From NCBI GenBank assembly GCA_015501075.1, contig JADNYJ010000074.1, forward strand, positions 120,606 to 184,605: DNA of 64,000 bases, given 5' to 3'. The notes beneath the pieces are model-generated. The model saw nothing but the letters and a program-made list of their open reading frames with translations, did not search any database and was not told the origin of the DNA. The position numbers and the translations under genes were made by a program. Below, one piece after another: positions 46,686 through 59,233 of this stretch. The DNA is from Gymnopilus junonius (taxonomy: Eukaryota > Basidiomycota > Agaricomycetes > Agaricales > Galerinaceae). Every line of letters begins with the position of its first letter. Positions within the stretch are counted from its first letter, which is position 1.

Positions 46686-47481
46686 GGCTCACTTTCTATA
46701 GGTGTGGGCCAAATACGATATAACTGAGTTTGAAAATATAATCATGTACAAACAAAGTAACTCGGCCAAATAATGCAGCTACTTCGACATGTTCTGGGGC
46801 GCGAAAGTCCGGAACCAGAGCATAAATCAGTGAGATGAGTCTGATTCCCGAACATGAGGTAAATTTTAGAATATTTGACCTTTTCCTTAGCTCGGGATGC
46901 CACTCAATGAACACCACTGTACAAGGAAACTCATTAGGTCAGCACAGTCAGGTGATGAACTGGCCCTTCTGCGTACATTCTTTCGAAGATTGGAAGGCAT
47001 CTGGAGAGCTTGAAAAATAAGATAAAATTTTTAATCTGGGTAACATTTAAAGAGGATGGGGAGGGTGCACAAAGCACGCTAGAAAAATAAATAATCCTGG
47101 TCATTTGAGGTAGATAAATCAAAAATCCACCCTGTTCTCCTCCCCACCCTGGAGTATTTGAAAGGCATCTATGCAATTCACAGTTCTTGGTGCATATGCA
47201 TATTGAGAGGGCCGCGCGAAGCACGGTAGGAAAAAATAATGTGCTACTCAGACCTACCCAAATCAAGGACCAGATCAATTTCATACCCAAATGCGCAAAA
47301 GTGCGCCTCGAAAAAATGGACTGCTTTCGGCCCCTGCAGATTTCATCAAATCACGGCATGCTAGATGACCTTCACCTATATAGACACCGCGTGATTTATT
47401 TATTTCTTCCCTCCCTTCTTCGATTTAATTTATTTAATTTTATTTAATATTAGGCAGGCCCACACCTATAGAAAGTGAGCC
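46686..47481. mobile_element. Non-autonomous DNA transposon, hAT-like MITE
   Basis: The 796-bp element has perfect 25-bp terminal inverted repeats. The left end begins GGCTCACTTTC and continues to GTGTGGGCC at 46710; the right end is its exact reverse complement at 47457-47481. It is flanked by an identical 8-bp target-site duplication, CTATTTTC, at 46678-46685 and 47482-47489. An 8-bp duplication is typical of the hAT superfamily. No transposase-like ORF is present, so it is non-autonomous. The perfect repeats and duplication suggest recent insertion. Confidence 0.88.
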
Positions 47482-47489
47482 CTATTTTC

Positions 47490-48871
47490 GGACAAACGCT
47501 CTTTGCAACCCAGTGCTTGAAGCTTCGCCACTTGACTAGCTTTTCGATGACTTGCGACCGAGTAATTTTATGTTCTATAAAGGATTGTGACGGGAGTTTT
47601 TTTTTGTATTTTGAATAGATATATCAGAGATGTGGGAGATTCCCGTACAAATTCTAGTAGTCTACTGATGCAACATGCTCCTCTTCCTTTCTTGACACAG
47701 CAGAGTGAAATCCATGAACATAGGCCTTGAAAATTAACCAATGTTCGCCTATGAGGTGGTATCCCTTAATGTTGGTGCTGATATTTGTTTTTTTAAACCT
47801 GATAATTACATAAGGATCAATCGATCAACAACGCTGGCAGACTTCGCATTCCGCCATCATCATTCCGCCTCCTTGACTTGTCAACCAGTCCTTTCATTGC
47901 GTTTCTGGCTCTAGCATTCAAGATATGTTAACTTTATTTTACCCACTACCTGAACAAACGGCTGAGGGAGAGTAAGATGTATCTGGACTTGAAGTGATTC
48001 GATGAATCTGATAATGAACATTCGCATGCGACCACTTGTGTTTACAGATGCCCTTGTGTACAAATGTCTTCTGGTTATGGTATTTCCCACACCTTCAGGC
48101 AAGTACAATTCCGGATGAATTTTTTGACCATCGGTTTTCAAAAATTGAGATGTATACAGTACAGACAAGCCGGGGTTCTCTCATGAAGACTACATGGCTT
48201 TGACTGAATGGCATGCACACCGTTTTATGAGGATGTGCATGTGTATCTTTCACGACAAGGAAATTTCGTGGTAACAGACTCCATTTCTTTAATTTTTTTT
48301 TCAGTTCTGAACCCCGTGCTTACAGGGTTCGTGCTACATATCACCCAAGATTAACTTAACCAGCCAGATTTCTGACTATTAAGTCAGTTCCTTTCTTTCT
48401 TCGAAGATCCTCCAATGGAATCTGCATCGGGACCGAATTCATTCTTCACTGTGACTCCCGAAACGGTTAAGCCCCGTCTCCTGACCAGTGATGTGTTCAA
48501 GATAGACAGTGTTTGGGCTCAGGAGCCTAAGCTCAAGTCTAATCCCATTCCAGTATCAAAGAGAATACGTGGTAAGGCCATTGGGACAAAGATACCAGGG
48601 TTCACTTCCCTGGCTCTGAGTGGCAACTTCGACATTATCGTGCCTGCTCATATTGTGGAACCAGCAAGAAAGACAAGTTGCATGTGTGTGCTAGGTAGGC
48701 TCCAGAACTCTGAATTTGTCTGATTCCTTTCTGAAATGACATGTTGGGTGTAATATTAAATTTTATTGTGGAAAAGGATGATATAATTTTGCCGTTTGTC
48801 TACCTCGATTGAGTGCCAGTGATTTGATGTATATTCTGACAGTCAAAAGCGGGCATGGCCACAGCATAGTA
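47490..48871. other. Intergenic region between two transposable elements
   Basis: Mostly AT-rich. A 102-codon plus-strand frame at 48415-48723 (starts MESASGPNSFFTVTPE) is open but matches no family I know, so it is not called as a gene. Confidence 0.4.
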
Positions 48872-49407
48872 CTGTTGCATTTCATTCAATTCACCACCCC
48901 CTGTGACCTGTGACCTGCCCGGTGAAATGCCAGGTTCACCAGGTGGGCTTGGGACCTGTGACCTACCTAAAATTTCACCAGTCTAACAGAGTTGTCGTGG
49001 TGGACTTGTAGTATGCGTCGAAGTAGTTCAATGACTGCTCTAGGCAGTGGGTTCGATTCTCACCTGATGTGTTATTTTGCGACTACTTACGTAGCAATCA
49101 TCTGTCCAATTTTGGTAGCATGATATCAAACCCAGTTATGAAGACTCGGACATTGACCTCTAAGCCACAAAATACTTAGTTTAACTAATTACAGTCTCAC
49201 AGCTTTTATTTCTAGTAATTTAAGAATGCCAGAGTGGCAGTTCACCAGTTCTGGGGTGATTTTTGCGATTTTAAGTGCAAAAATGACCAAATTTATGGCC
49301 ATCAAATGGTTTCACCACTCAGCCTTGTGACCGCGGACAACTGTGACATTTCGCCGATTTTGGAGGGCCTGTGACCCGTGACCGGTGAATTGAACGAAAT
49401 GCAACAG
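48872..49407. mobile_element. Non-autonomous DNA transposon (MITE) with TA target-site duplication
   Basis: The 536-bp element has about 24-bp terminal inverted repeats starting CTGTTGCATTTC and differing by one base (A versus G) between the ends. It is flanked by TA on both sides (48870-48871 and 49408-49409). The inner ends carry further related words, TGTGACC repeats and GGTGAA/TTCACC, on both sides. A TA duplication suggests a Tc1/mariner-like or other TA-targeting family. A tRNA T-arm-like hairpin (GTGGG, TTCGATT loop, CTCAC) lies inside at about 49048-49064. No transposase ORF is present. Confidence 0.8.
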
Positions 49408-49409
49408 TA

Positions 49410-50677
49410 GAGATGATGTATAGAATTTTAGGAGGATGGTTTACCCGTATACTCTTCTTGGACATTTCTTGTATTCTCAGTGCAGATGCATTCACGCTGG
49501 CTGCAGCTAAAGACAAATATAGTGAGTGTCGTTGTTGGCGTCTATTTCTGGAATGGATCACTGTCACTATCACTCCAGAGCTGCGACGCAAAACACGTAC
49601 GGAAAAACACTGCAAGCGGGTCTCCATTTTAACTACATCTGTCAAAATTATTTTCATGTGCTATTGGCATAGTTTAACCACTTCCTGATCATTATTCCCG
49701 ACTGTGGGTGACAGACGAACTCGGAAATCTTAGGATGAATGGATTCTCAGTTTTAATTATCTTAAACGGTGGGAATGGAAAGTGTTTAACAAGTTCAGGT
49801 TGAACTATTCCCCATATGCTGTCCATGGCAGATGCCATCAGTGCCCATTGTCATTCAAAATAGAACTGGACTACAACCGTTTTCGTAAGGACAGGCCCCG
49901 CAAAGTTTTGCTTTGCTTATTTGATATCGCAATACTTGGTTCTATTTAAGAATCTGATGGAAAGGAAAAGAAGAAGTTGTCGCCAAACATGTGCTTTTGA
50001 ATTTGTTTCGAACATGAAAATCTTATGTTTGGACCTTTGTCGCGTCTTACCACGAAGTCCACACTTTGATTTAATCATTGGAAGCCGCGGAATGACTGAA
50101 CAATTTTAAACAAGCACGCTCTTATGTAGTAGTGAAATTCAAATGGCTCCATTATGTATCCCAGCTTCGCCAACTCACTATGGTGACTCATATCTTTGAT
50201 GCAGACTTGGATAGGATAGCCTTCCATGCGAAAGTTAACCAGTCTGGCATCAAGTGATATAATAGGAATAGGAATATTGATAACACGGTGGCTACATGGA
50301 AATTGTTCGTCAAGAGAGTCTCGGAAGTATTGCTTCATGGTGTAATATTTACTGGACAAACGAGTCCGTAGCTAAACGAGGCCGCACCTAGTACAAATCA
50401 CTAAGTACTAGGTAAATAAGAAAACTGTACTTACAGTAGTCCCAATTTATACTTATGACACAAGGAGTTTATAATCAGGCTAGATTAGTCCGAACAGAAC
50501 ATCATTTTTTCCGCAGAGTAGGTAAGTATAGAGTGTACGTACATATGTGTCAAAAATCTACGTACATTGTGACGATCCCAATCTAAACTCAGGGCGCAGG
50601 GGAAATATATATATCTAGGCTTGTGAATGAATAAATGCATGACTTCAATATCAATCTCAAACTTCACACTTGCTACC
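49410..50677. other. Intergenic region
   Basis: Between the second MITE and the P450 gene. Several 60-100-codon frames on both strands have no recognised domain. 50.40-50.62 kb is AT-rich with a TATATATA word near 50608-50615 that might serve the P450 promoter. Confidence 0.4.
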
Positions 50678-52291
50678 ATGCTGAACGTTCTTTCTATTGC
50701 AATTGCGAGTCTGGTGATATTCACTTTGGGTGTTGCATGCGCCGGCCAAAGGAAACGCCTTGATGTCGTTGAAAAATTGAACGGCCCAGTCACTGTCCCT
50801 TACTTTCTCCCATGGTTCGGAAGCTTTTTCGCATTCAACCAGGACCCTCTTAAATTCTTCAAACTATGCCAGTAAGTAACGAAGCTGTTCTTGATAAACA
50901 CACAAATCAAGTCAAGGTTTGACCCTCTCGATATAACCTAGTCAGCGATACGGCAAGATCTACAAAGTCCTCCTGGCCGGAAAGAAAATCGTGGTCGTAG
51001 CACACCCAGACGGCATCACCTCCCTGAACCGCGACACAAACAAAAACCTCACCAACTCGGCCGTGTTTGCTATCATGATGCGCGGGATTAGCAATTTCAA
51101 CCCTAGCAATGTTGATTACATACACCAAGTAATGGACCAAAGGATTTTTCCCATCACTAAGAGGACGCTCTCACCAGCGCTTATGGGCCAAGTCACCCAA
51201 AGCGTCGAAGGGTCGCTCCGAAAGGAGTTGCTCGCTCTGTGCAGTGGAGAGCCGAGGAGCCCAAGACGACTCAAGCTTCCCGAACTCATCGGTCGACCGC
51301 TTTATATATCCAACTGCGCTGCGCTCTTCGGATTTAGATACCCATCGCTGAACACATTCTCGGATTTCGAGCTGCTTGATTCTGGTCTGCCGCAGATTCT
51401 CACTCGACTGCCGTTCGTCGCGCGGCGCAGCCTCGATGCCCGTGGGCGTCTTTTATCCGTTCTAATGGAGTATATCTCATCATGGTGGGAGAGTGATGGG
51501 GTAGAAGATATACCGGGCGCCTCGACACTGGTCATGGAGTCGTTGAAAGAGATGAAGGTGTCCAAGCTGAGCAAACGCGATGCGGCGGGGGTGTTGCTGC
51601 TCTTTTTGTGGGGGTTCCATTCGAATATGTGGTATATGCTCTTCTGGCTCGTGACCCATCTGATTATGGACGAGGAGTCGATGGGGCGCCTGGTGGATGA
51701 GGTTGATGCTTGTGCTAGGACCGACGCGCCAGTGCACGACGGAAAGAAAGCGTTGTCTCTCCTGGAATCGGCTATTTCAGAGACCCTACGTTGGGCAACG
51801 ACATCAAGCACAGTCCGGTTTGCGGAGGAGGATACAGAGATTATAGTAGATGGATCTGTTGTGGTGATCAACAAGGGGGAATATGTGGTTGGAGATATTC
51901 GGGCTGCTCACCATGACCGCTCGATATTTGAGCATCCGGAGGAATTCATATTGGATCGTTATCTCGTAAAAGATGATTCGAAGACTGTACTTCCGCGACC
52001 GATGGTATGGGGTGCAGGGAAGCATGTGGTAAGTAACACTCCCGTTGTATATACCTCTACCACGAATTCATTTCCATCCTAACTTCTTGTTCATGACAGT
52101 GTGCAGGCCGACACGTGGCAGTGCATCTAATGCGTCGCTTCATGGTCGAATGTTTGAGTATGTACGACATCAAGGCAGCGAACTCGGGACCTGGAGGCAA
52201 GAAACTCCCCCGCATTAGCGCGAAAAGTTTTATAGGGTCGTTGAAGCCGAACGATGAAGTCCACGTTACCATCACTGCTCGTAAAGTGTAA
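50678..52291 (+). CDS. Cytochrome P450 with atypical I helix
   Basis: Three exons (50678-50871, 50942-52028, 52100-52291) give exactly 491 codons. The start codon sits in a good context (ctaccATG) and opens a membrane anchor (IAIASLVIFTLGVACAGQRK). The proline-rich hinge region precedes PYFLPWFGSF. The K-helix ExxR is ETLR in SAISETLRWATTSS. The PERF-like region is FILDRYL, and the haem-binding loop is WGAGKHVCAGRH with the cysteine ligand across the last intron. The I-helix region reads LLLFLWGFHSNMWYMLFW, lacking the usual acid-Thr pair. This resembles isomerase/dehydratase-like or CYP7/CYP8-type P450s, so the chemistry may not be a standard hydroxylation. It acts at the ER membrane with a P450 reductase; the substrate is unknown. 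No biosynthetic cluster partners are evident. Confidence 0.9.
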
Positions 52292-53719
52292 AGAGCTCGG
52301 CCTTATGCCAAAGCGTTGTTTGATATGCGAATGAGGAGGACCTGGTATTGGTAATTGCTTAAATCAGAGCGAACCATTGGTGTATGCCAACTCACGTAGG
52401 GAGAATCACTTGCCTTTTCACATCTTGAATAACGAACATGCCTTTTCACCCAATTACAATCCCGTTCGATAAGTGCCAGGAATAAGATTAGGAATCGCCT
52501 TTAAAGAACCGACATAAGATCCACACTTACATAGAACCAAAGCAAGCAAGCAGGCTCCCTTTAGAAGCTAGGTTAAAATCTCCATCGATGCAGACAAGGC
52601 ATGCATGTACGAGATACCATCACTCGGAAGCCTTGAAGTTATCCAGGTCCAGTCCAAAGGCCAAGCTGAAGACTAAAATGAAAGTTGATCGGAGAGAGAA
52701 CCTGGCAGAGCGATCTAGCGCCTGACTCTGAGCAAATCGATTTTTGAGTCGGATACTAGAGCTCTTAGAGTCCAGACTCCAGACTTTCGACAGTATGGTT
52801 AAGAGTCAAAAGGCCTAGGACTTACTCTTTGGTAGGTAGGAGCCCTCGCAGAGAAAGCGCCAATAGAAGGTTTAATCTTTAATCAGGCATCAAGGTCAAG
52901 GCGACCATCAGGGTCCAGACACGTAGAAGGAGAAGGAGCCACGATTGGGTCTAAGTATACTTACTTGATCTGGCCTTCTTTAATGAACCATCCACCGAAT
53001 CAGCGCAGTATTAAAATAGTCCGCGTCCTAGAAGAGAGATCTTGACGTGTCCAAAGATTCTAGTTCCCAAGTAGCAGATACGCTAGGAAAACTGTAAGAC
53101 CAGAGGTAATTGAAGGAAAGGCTGAAGTGGATAAGCAAAGATAGAGGTATGTATCGCTTGTACTTCGAAGTCCATAGGAGAGTCCGACTGTGGACGAATG
53201 GTGCCGGTTCGGCTAGACCCATTACATAATGATTCTGACCATCGTGAGAGTGGTTAATCTATTTTTGGGAACCAGGACCGTGCATATGGCCGCATCGTGT
53301 TGTGCTGTTGAAATCCACTGGTGGTCCACAGCAACCTTGCACCCGCACCAAAACCAGTCGACAACGGTGAAGACACGAGCCGACCATGGCGAGCAGTGAG
53401 TAGGCCATTTCTCTCGGTTATGGTGTATTATGTACAAGTGGGCTTGAATGAAGATCCGGGCAAGCCGCGATCGTCTGGTCCGCGTTGATGACGGGAGAGT
53501 AAATTATGCCATGACGAAGAAGGACCGGGTCCGTTCTTGCTTGGACCAAAAAAAACTGTGTGGTTGGTGGATGGGCCTGTGCAACGTTTTTGCGCTTTGC
53601 TATCTATTCCACTTTTGACATTACCCCTTCTTCCTTCCTCCAACGCCACGCCCACGCCCCCGCCCCCGCTTCCTCTTTATCTTTTCTAATCCCCTCTTCT
53701 TTTTCTCTTCTCTCCAATA
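52292..53719. other. Intergenic region
   Basis: 3' flank of the P450 gene and promoter of the next plus-strand gene. The last 130 bp before 53720 are strongly C/T-rich, a common feature of basidiomycete promoters and leaders. No supported ORF is seen. Confidence 0.5.
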
Positions 53720-56601
53720 ATGTCCGTTGCAACCTCTGCCGCAGGGGGCTCCATTTCGTCCCCGGCCTCCCTCTCTGGTTCATCCTCTGCTTCCCCTGCC
53801 TCCCGTTCCAGCACCGCTAACTCCCAATCTCTCTTCTCAGTTACGCCTTCTGGGCCTGGAGGGTCGACATCCGACACCTCCACTTCCAGCACTTCGTCAC
53901 CCACTTCTGACACCTCAACCTCATCGACCAGCGCATCCTCAACGACTTCGAGTAGCAGCTCGAGCACTTTGGCCTCTTCGATACTTCTTCCTCCAGCCCA
54001 AGTTTGACTGCATCATCAACGCCAGCTTCATCAGCTTCATCAACATCACCAAGTTCAATGCCTCCGACCACCTCTCGCAAGCATCAACGAGCGTGTTCGA
54101 CTCCACCTCCTTGTGAGTTTTCTTCTTTCAACATTCAGTCTTTCTTTGTTACCATTCTCGTTCTCGTGCACTCGTTCATTTCCCCCTTTCCCTCGCCTGT
54201 GGAATTTTTTTTGCTCCCAAGCAAGCTTTACCTTTCCCAAACACCTAAAATTATCGCCACTTCATCAGTGGCGCCACCTACGTGCCTCTCATCGCTATTC
54301 TTATCCGCCACAACACAGTTCTCGTGTGCTCGAGGTCCTGTCCTATGCTGGGCTGGCCACACATCGTCTTCGTCATGTTCTTATTTTTCTTTCTAATCGC
54401 TCTCTTGGGCGCAGTCTTTCTTTCTTTCTCTCCGGCGAATGCGCAGTCCATTGCCGTGCATTCTAGTGCTCGGTGTCCAGTACTCCGTTCAAGGCCCACC
54501 TTGGGTTATTTCTTATCGGAGACCGTGCCTGAATGGGTTTGGGTTGATGTTTACCTTCTTTCTGTTCCCTCTGACATGGTTCATGTTCCCTGTTATTTTT
54601 GTGGGTCTGCGGACTACGGTTGATGACGCGCTGGTACCACGTTCCTGACGTCCCCCCTGCAATGTTTTCTTGAGCCGACCTCGGCGGCTGTTTGTTCTCT
54701 TTTTCTTTCTCTTTTGATCTAGTGCTTTGTTTGCCTCCCTGTGACAGCGCGCCTACATCTTGCGGGGTGCTCTATGTCATGGGATAAATCTAAATTTGTG
54801 GCGTTTTCCATGGATCTTCAAACAGGCCTTGCAGTGGGATATTTTCTTTTTGGGCTCATGAAGGCACATGTTGTTGCCAGCGACATATCTTCATCTCAAC
54901 CCTCCTTTGCTCTTACCTGTCAATCGCAAAAAGCGATAAGCCCTGATTTCTGCTTTTTAAAGTTTGAAATTAAAATATTAATGTTACCTTCTTTCCCCCC
55001 CTCCTTTTTCTCTCTTTTTTCGCTTTCTTTCTTCTTGATCGTTCTCATCCCGACTTGGAAACAAACGAGCGGTGCTGACAACTCATTTTCTCTGATCTGA
55101 ATATAGGCTGACCTCTGATGGTCAAACCTTAACCTCTATCGTGGCCGTCACCACCTTTATCGGCGCGGGAACAGGGTGGGCCCTACAGGTGTCTCGAATG
55201 GCCAGTCGCATTCAAGTACGAACGTCGGTGCTATCGTGGGTGGTGTCGTAGGAGGTAAGCAACTGTTCACCCAACCTTCCTGCACATGCGCAGTCTCTGA
55301 CCAAATGCCTTTTATCTTCTTTTTATTTTTATTTTTATTTCTATTTTTATTATTTTTGTCATCTTTTATCCAGGCGTAGGAGGCCTCGCACTCGTCCTGA
55401 TCATCATATGGGCCCTCCTCCGGCGTAAACGCATCAAAGACGAATTCGACGGCAACTTTGACCCCGCCTACGTCTCCTCCACCGCCAACGGTAAACTAGG
55501 CGGAGGCAGTGCTGCGCTGGGCGGTACGCTCCCGAATATGGGCGTCCCGCTTGGAGTGGACGGGGATGTGGACGAGGATGATGATGGGATGGGAGGGAGG
55601 TTGAATGCGGGTGTGGATGGTGGAGGTGTTATTAGCCCTTATAGCTATTCGCCCGGACCACAGCAGATGCAGCAGAATTTGGCACAGAGTCAGCCGAGTA
55701 TGAGCCAGGTGGGGTCCGGTGCCAGTGGGCTTGGGAATGAGGCCTTGTTAGCAGGTCTAGGGGGTGCAGCTGCCGGTGCTGCTGGAGGTGCGCTTGCGGG
55801 TGGGTATATGAACGAGAAGAGACGGAGTTATGCTGGACAATCTCAGCCTCAGCTTCAAGAAAGGGATTACGCTTCCGGCGCCGGACCTTCCAGCTACAAC
55901 TACGGTAACAACAGCAGCAACAACCCGCCGCTCACGCCCAGCGACGCGTCGTACCCTAACACAGGCAGCGGGAGCTCTTCAGCGGGGTATTACCCAGGTC
56001 TGCGAACCCATACGCGCCTCCTATCGGACGCGGTCCCTCGCCTGGTCCGAGCGCGATAGGAAGCAATAGCGCTGGATCGGAACATTCAAGTTCGGGCGTG
56101 GGGCCGTACAGCGGTGGCGGAGTGGTGTATAACCCGCGCAGTGCGAAAGAGATGGAGGCGCGGGGGATGAGGCTCGTCAATCCTGATAATAACGTGGGTG
56201 ACCCGCAGTATCAGGCGTACCTGCAATATGGGCCTGGTGGGATCGCGCAACAGGGTCAAGCGTCGTCTGCATCTGGGCAGCCTTATTATGGACATGGGTA
56301 TCCACAACACCCCGGGCAGTTATTTGGATCCCCTCCTGAAGGTAGCAGCGGCGGGAGCAGTGCGATCCCCATCCCGGCCTCGCTCCGCCCAGGTTCACCC
56401 ACCTCGGCATTGTCTTCTTCTCTATCCGGGTCGCCTCCTGATCAGCAAGCAGGCTCGGCGGTGATTGTGCACCAGGATGGGGGGAGGGTGGTGATGCGTA
56501 AAGGGGAGGCGGGGGGGATTCAGGAGGAGGAGGAGCAGGGGCCGAGTGAGATTCCGCCTACGTATGATAGTTTGCCGAATGCGCGGCCGGCGGATGCGTA
56601 G
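53720..56601 (+). CDS. Ser/Thr-rich single-pass membrane protein with long cytoplasmic tail
   Basis: The gene starts MSVATSAAGGSISSPASLSG and runs into a Ser/Thr-rich ectodomain. A long pyrimidine-rich intronic stretch (about 54112-55100, exact exons unresolved) follows. Then TNVGAIVGGVVGG splices at an intron (about 55255-55374) to GVGGLALVLIIIWALLRRKR, a single membrane helix with a basic stop-transfer patch, and to RIKDEFDGNFDPAYVSS. The tail of about 350 residues is rich in Gly, Pro, Ser and Gln and ends PSEIPPTYDSLPNARPADA. Near 55998 the frame changes: either a 62-nt intron (55998-56059) is removed or one base is missing. This architecture is common in agarics (surface-sensor-like), with no known domain. 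A role in cell-wall signalling is a guess. Confidence 0.68.
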
Positions 56602-59233
56602 TGCGTGGTGGTGGGTGAGGATGTGAGGGGGTTAGGGTGAGGGGGCCTGAGGCGGTGGTTGGCATATCCTCAAGGTTGATCGACGACGGGCGACTGCAAG
56701 GAGAACATACGTGTTCGTCTCTGAATAGGACACCCCTTATTCGCCTACTCGCCACCGTTGGCAGTTTGCAGCTTTTTATTTTTCTTTCCTTTTTTTAGTT
56801 TCATTTTCAAGCTTCCAGTTTCCTGCTTTTTTTTATTGCTTTTTTCTTTTCTTCCCAAGCTCGGCAGGCTTTTTTCTTTCATCTGCGTCGTTGATCCACG
56901 TTCTTTCTTCTTTGCTTTTTTTTCTTTTTTTTGTTTTTGTTTTTGTTTTATTTTATTTTTTGTTTTGATGTTCTTTGCTCTAACGTTTTAACGTTGTGCG
57001 TTGATTTTGTTTCATTTCATCTTCTCTTCTGCGTGTCGCCGCATCCAGCCTCTTCCTTTCCCTCCTCTTCGTCTCGTCTCCCTCTTCCTCTTTCCTCTCC
57101 TCACTTACCTTCCTTTTTAATCCTCACATTCCTTTCCGATCCACGCAAAATTCTGCATAGCACGTCACGTCATCATCTCCCGTCATACCTCATACCTCTC
57201 ACCCCCCCTCGACCATTCCCCGTTCGTGTTCATGCTGCTGGAATACCAGCCCACCTATAATCACTCACATCACATTCGTCCCATACCTACATATTTACCC
57301 CACCCCGCTTACGACCCTAACATTGACGTATTAGTATAAGTATATTATTTTACACAACGGACTGCCTTCTTCTTTCTTTCTTTTTTTCTTCCTTTTCTTC
57401 AAATTTCTTCAAAATTCCATTCTTCATTCTGCATCCCAGCATTGTCCAGAAGTCACACCAAACATATGCATGGTTAACGTTTTTTTAACTTTTAAGTAGA
57501 TGCAAAGTAAATATTATATAAAAATGTAAATATTAATGATTTTGTTAGTGGGGTTGTTTGTGTGCGATGCGATGTGAGGAAAGGTAAAGATGAGGGACGG
57601 GAGGACGAGGATCTTCTGAGGTTGATGAGCGAGTCAGCGGAAGGAAGGAAGGATACGGGTGCGTCATTGTCGACGTCATGGCCCACCCACGAAGGACTGC
57701 GCATGCAAAATGGTGCCAGACCAGAATACTGCGTCAGTCGAGACTGGACGTTGTTATGGTAAAGGGACTGCATGGCTCCACCGCTTGAGTAATGGTATTT
57801 GTATAGATTCATACTTTAGTAAATGTAGATATCATGATCATAGTATCAGTACATAGTCTAATTTTTTTCTGCGCCACCCAGGTTCCCAAGCCATGCATCA
57901 TGGGCATCAGAACCTGCTCTGAATCTGTCAGTTTCACGTTCGTTCACTGCTTCGCGCTCCACACTTTGAATAAACGAATCAACATCATGGCGCTGATCAT
58001 GATTGTACCCCCGAAATGGGTTTCGTAAGGGCCATTGCAAGGCGCAGGGTAGGTTCGCAGCTCAAGCTTCACCTAGTCGTTACCGAAAATAACTCGTACA
58101 AAAGAAAACTTTGTAGCAGAGAAAACGTTAAGGGTTGTTTTTCTATTTAGTTTAGAGTCTAGAGTACGGGCGGCGGGCGCGCGTCGGCGACGCGATGGGG
58201 TCGACGCGGACGTCATCAGTATTGGATAATGCAGCTTTTATTGACCGGTCGGGTTGTTACGGAGAGGAATCATGGCCCTTCATGACTGCGCTCTGCTTAT
58301 GCACGTGTGTGTGTGTGTGTAATTGATATGTTTACGAAGAAGGTTGCAGGAGAAAAGAAGAGAACTTGGAGAAGCGGCGGAGTAAGAAGCTGCGAGGAGC
58401 TGTATTTAGAAGGTCTGCAAGGCTTTCATGACTTTCGCTTTCGGCGGTGCCAAGGATGAAATTAAAATAAGCAAGTCCTGGTTAGAAATCTTAAGAAAAA
58501 AGTAGAGTCTTTAAAAGGTGGGCCTCTGGGATGGTCGAACATTGTGATTCACACTTTTTATTCCCTCTTTAAAAGTGCTTACACGTCGTTTGACAAGACC
58601 TACACGCAACTATGTACGCTAGAGAAGGCTAGAGAGGTCCATTTTGCAGACTCCGCGATCGTATGATCGGCATTAAGATGCGCTTAGCGCGCGTATTCAC
58701 TGTTGTGCCTCCTTTTTTATACCCTGAGATGATAGCCGATGCGCCACGGTAAGGGATTTGCTCAGAGCCATGATTATTGCATGACGGATTGCCTGCTGGA
58801 CGAGGACCCTACGCTGAGGGAAGGTAGGGTCCTCTGTTCAATACGAAGGACAGCCCTGAGGGTTTGAAGTATGCTGGCAAGGAAATTTGGCACGAATTGA
58901 CACCCGCGAAGAGCCGTGTGAGATAAAGTGACCGGGCACCCCCCGGAGCGGACTAACCTCGTTTCCACTGGCTGGCTTCTCTGATGTAAACATTGAATGA
59001 AATAAAAAGAGGTGGTCCCTATTTCGTATTTGCTCTTTACTTTTCAACAATCACCCACCTTTCCCTCTCATTCAACTGGAGGCTCGCTTTGAATTCAACT
59101 TTGAATAATCATCGCCATTACATTATACATACCACTCACTTCCTAATTTATTCAAGCAAAAGCACCCAGCCACTCCTTTTACTTACTCGCCGTTGACCAC
59201 TACATCAACACCGCCCTCTCTACAAACCACACC
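56602..59233. other. Intergenic region with T-rich tract
   Basis: 56.76-57.45 kb is extremely T/C-rich (long T runs), probably the 3' UTR of the membrane protein plus low-complexity DNA. Further on there is a (GT)7-like run near 58307-58320. Open frames are short and unsupported. Confidence 0.5.

Noticed and set aside
54282..54623. 113-codon open frame with hydrophobic segment
   Set aside because: It lies in the pyrimidine-rich intronic part of the Ser-rich membrane protein gene, where T/C runs create hydrophobic open frames by chance; no family match.
58307..58320. Short GT dinucleotide run
   Set aside because: Too short to be more than an ordinary microsatellite.
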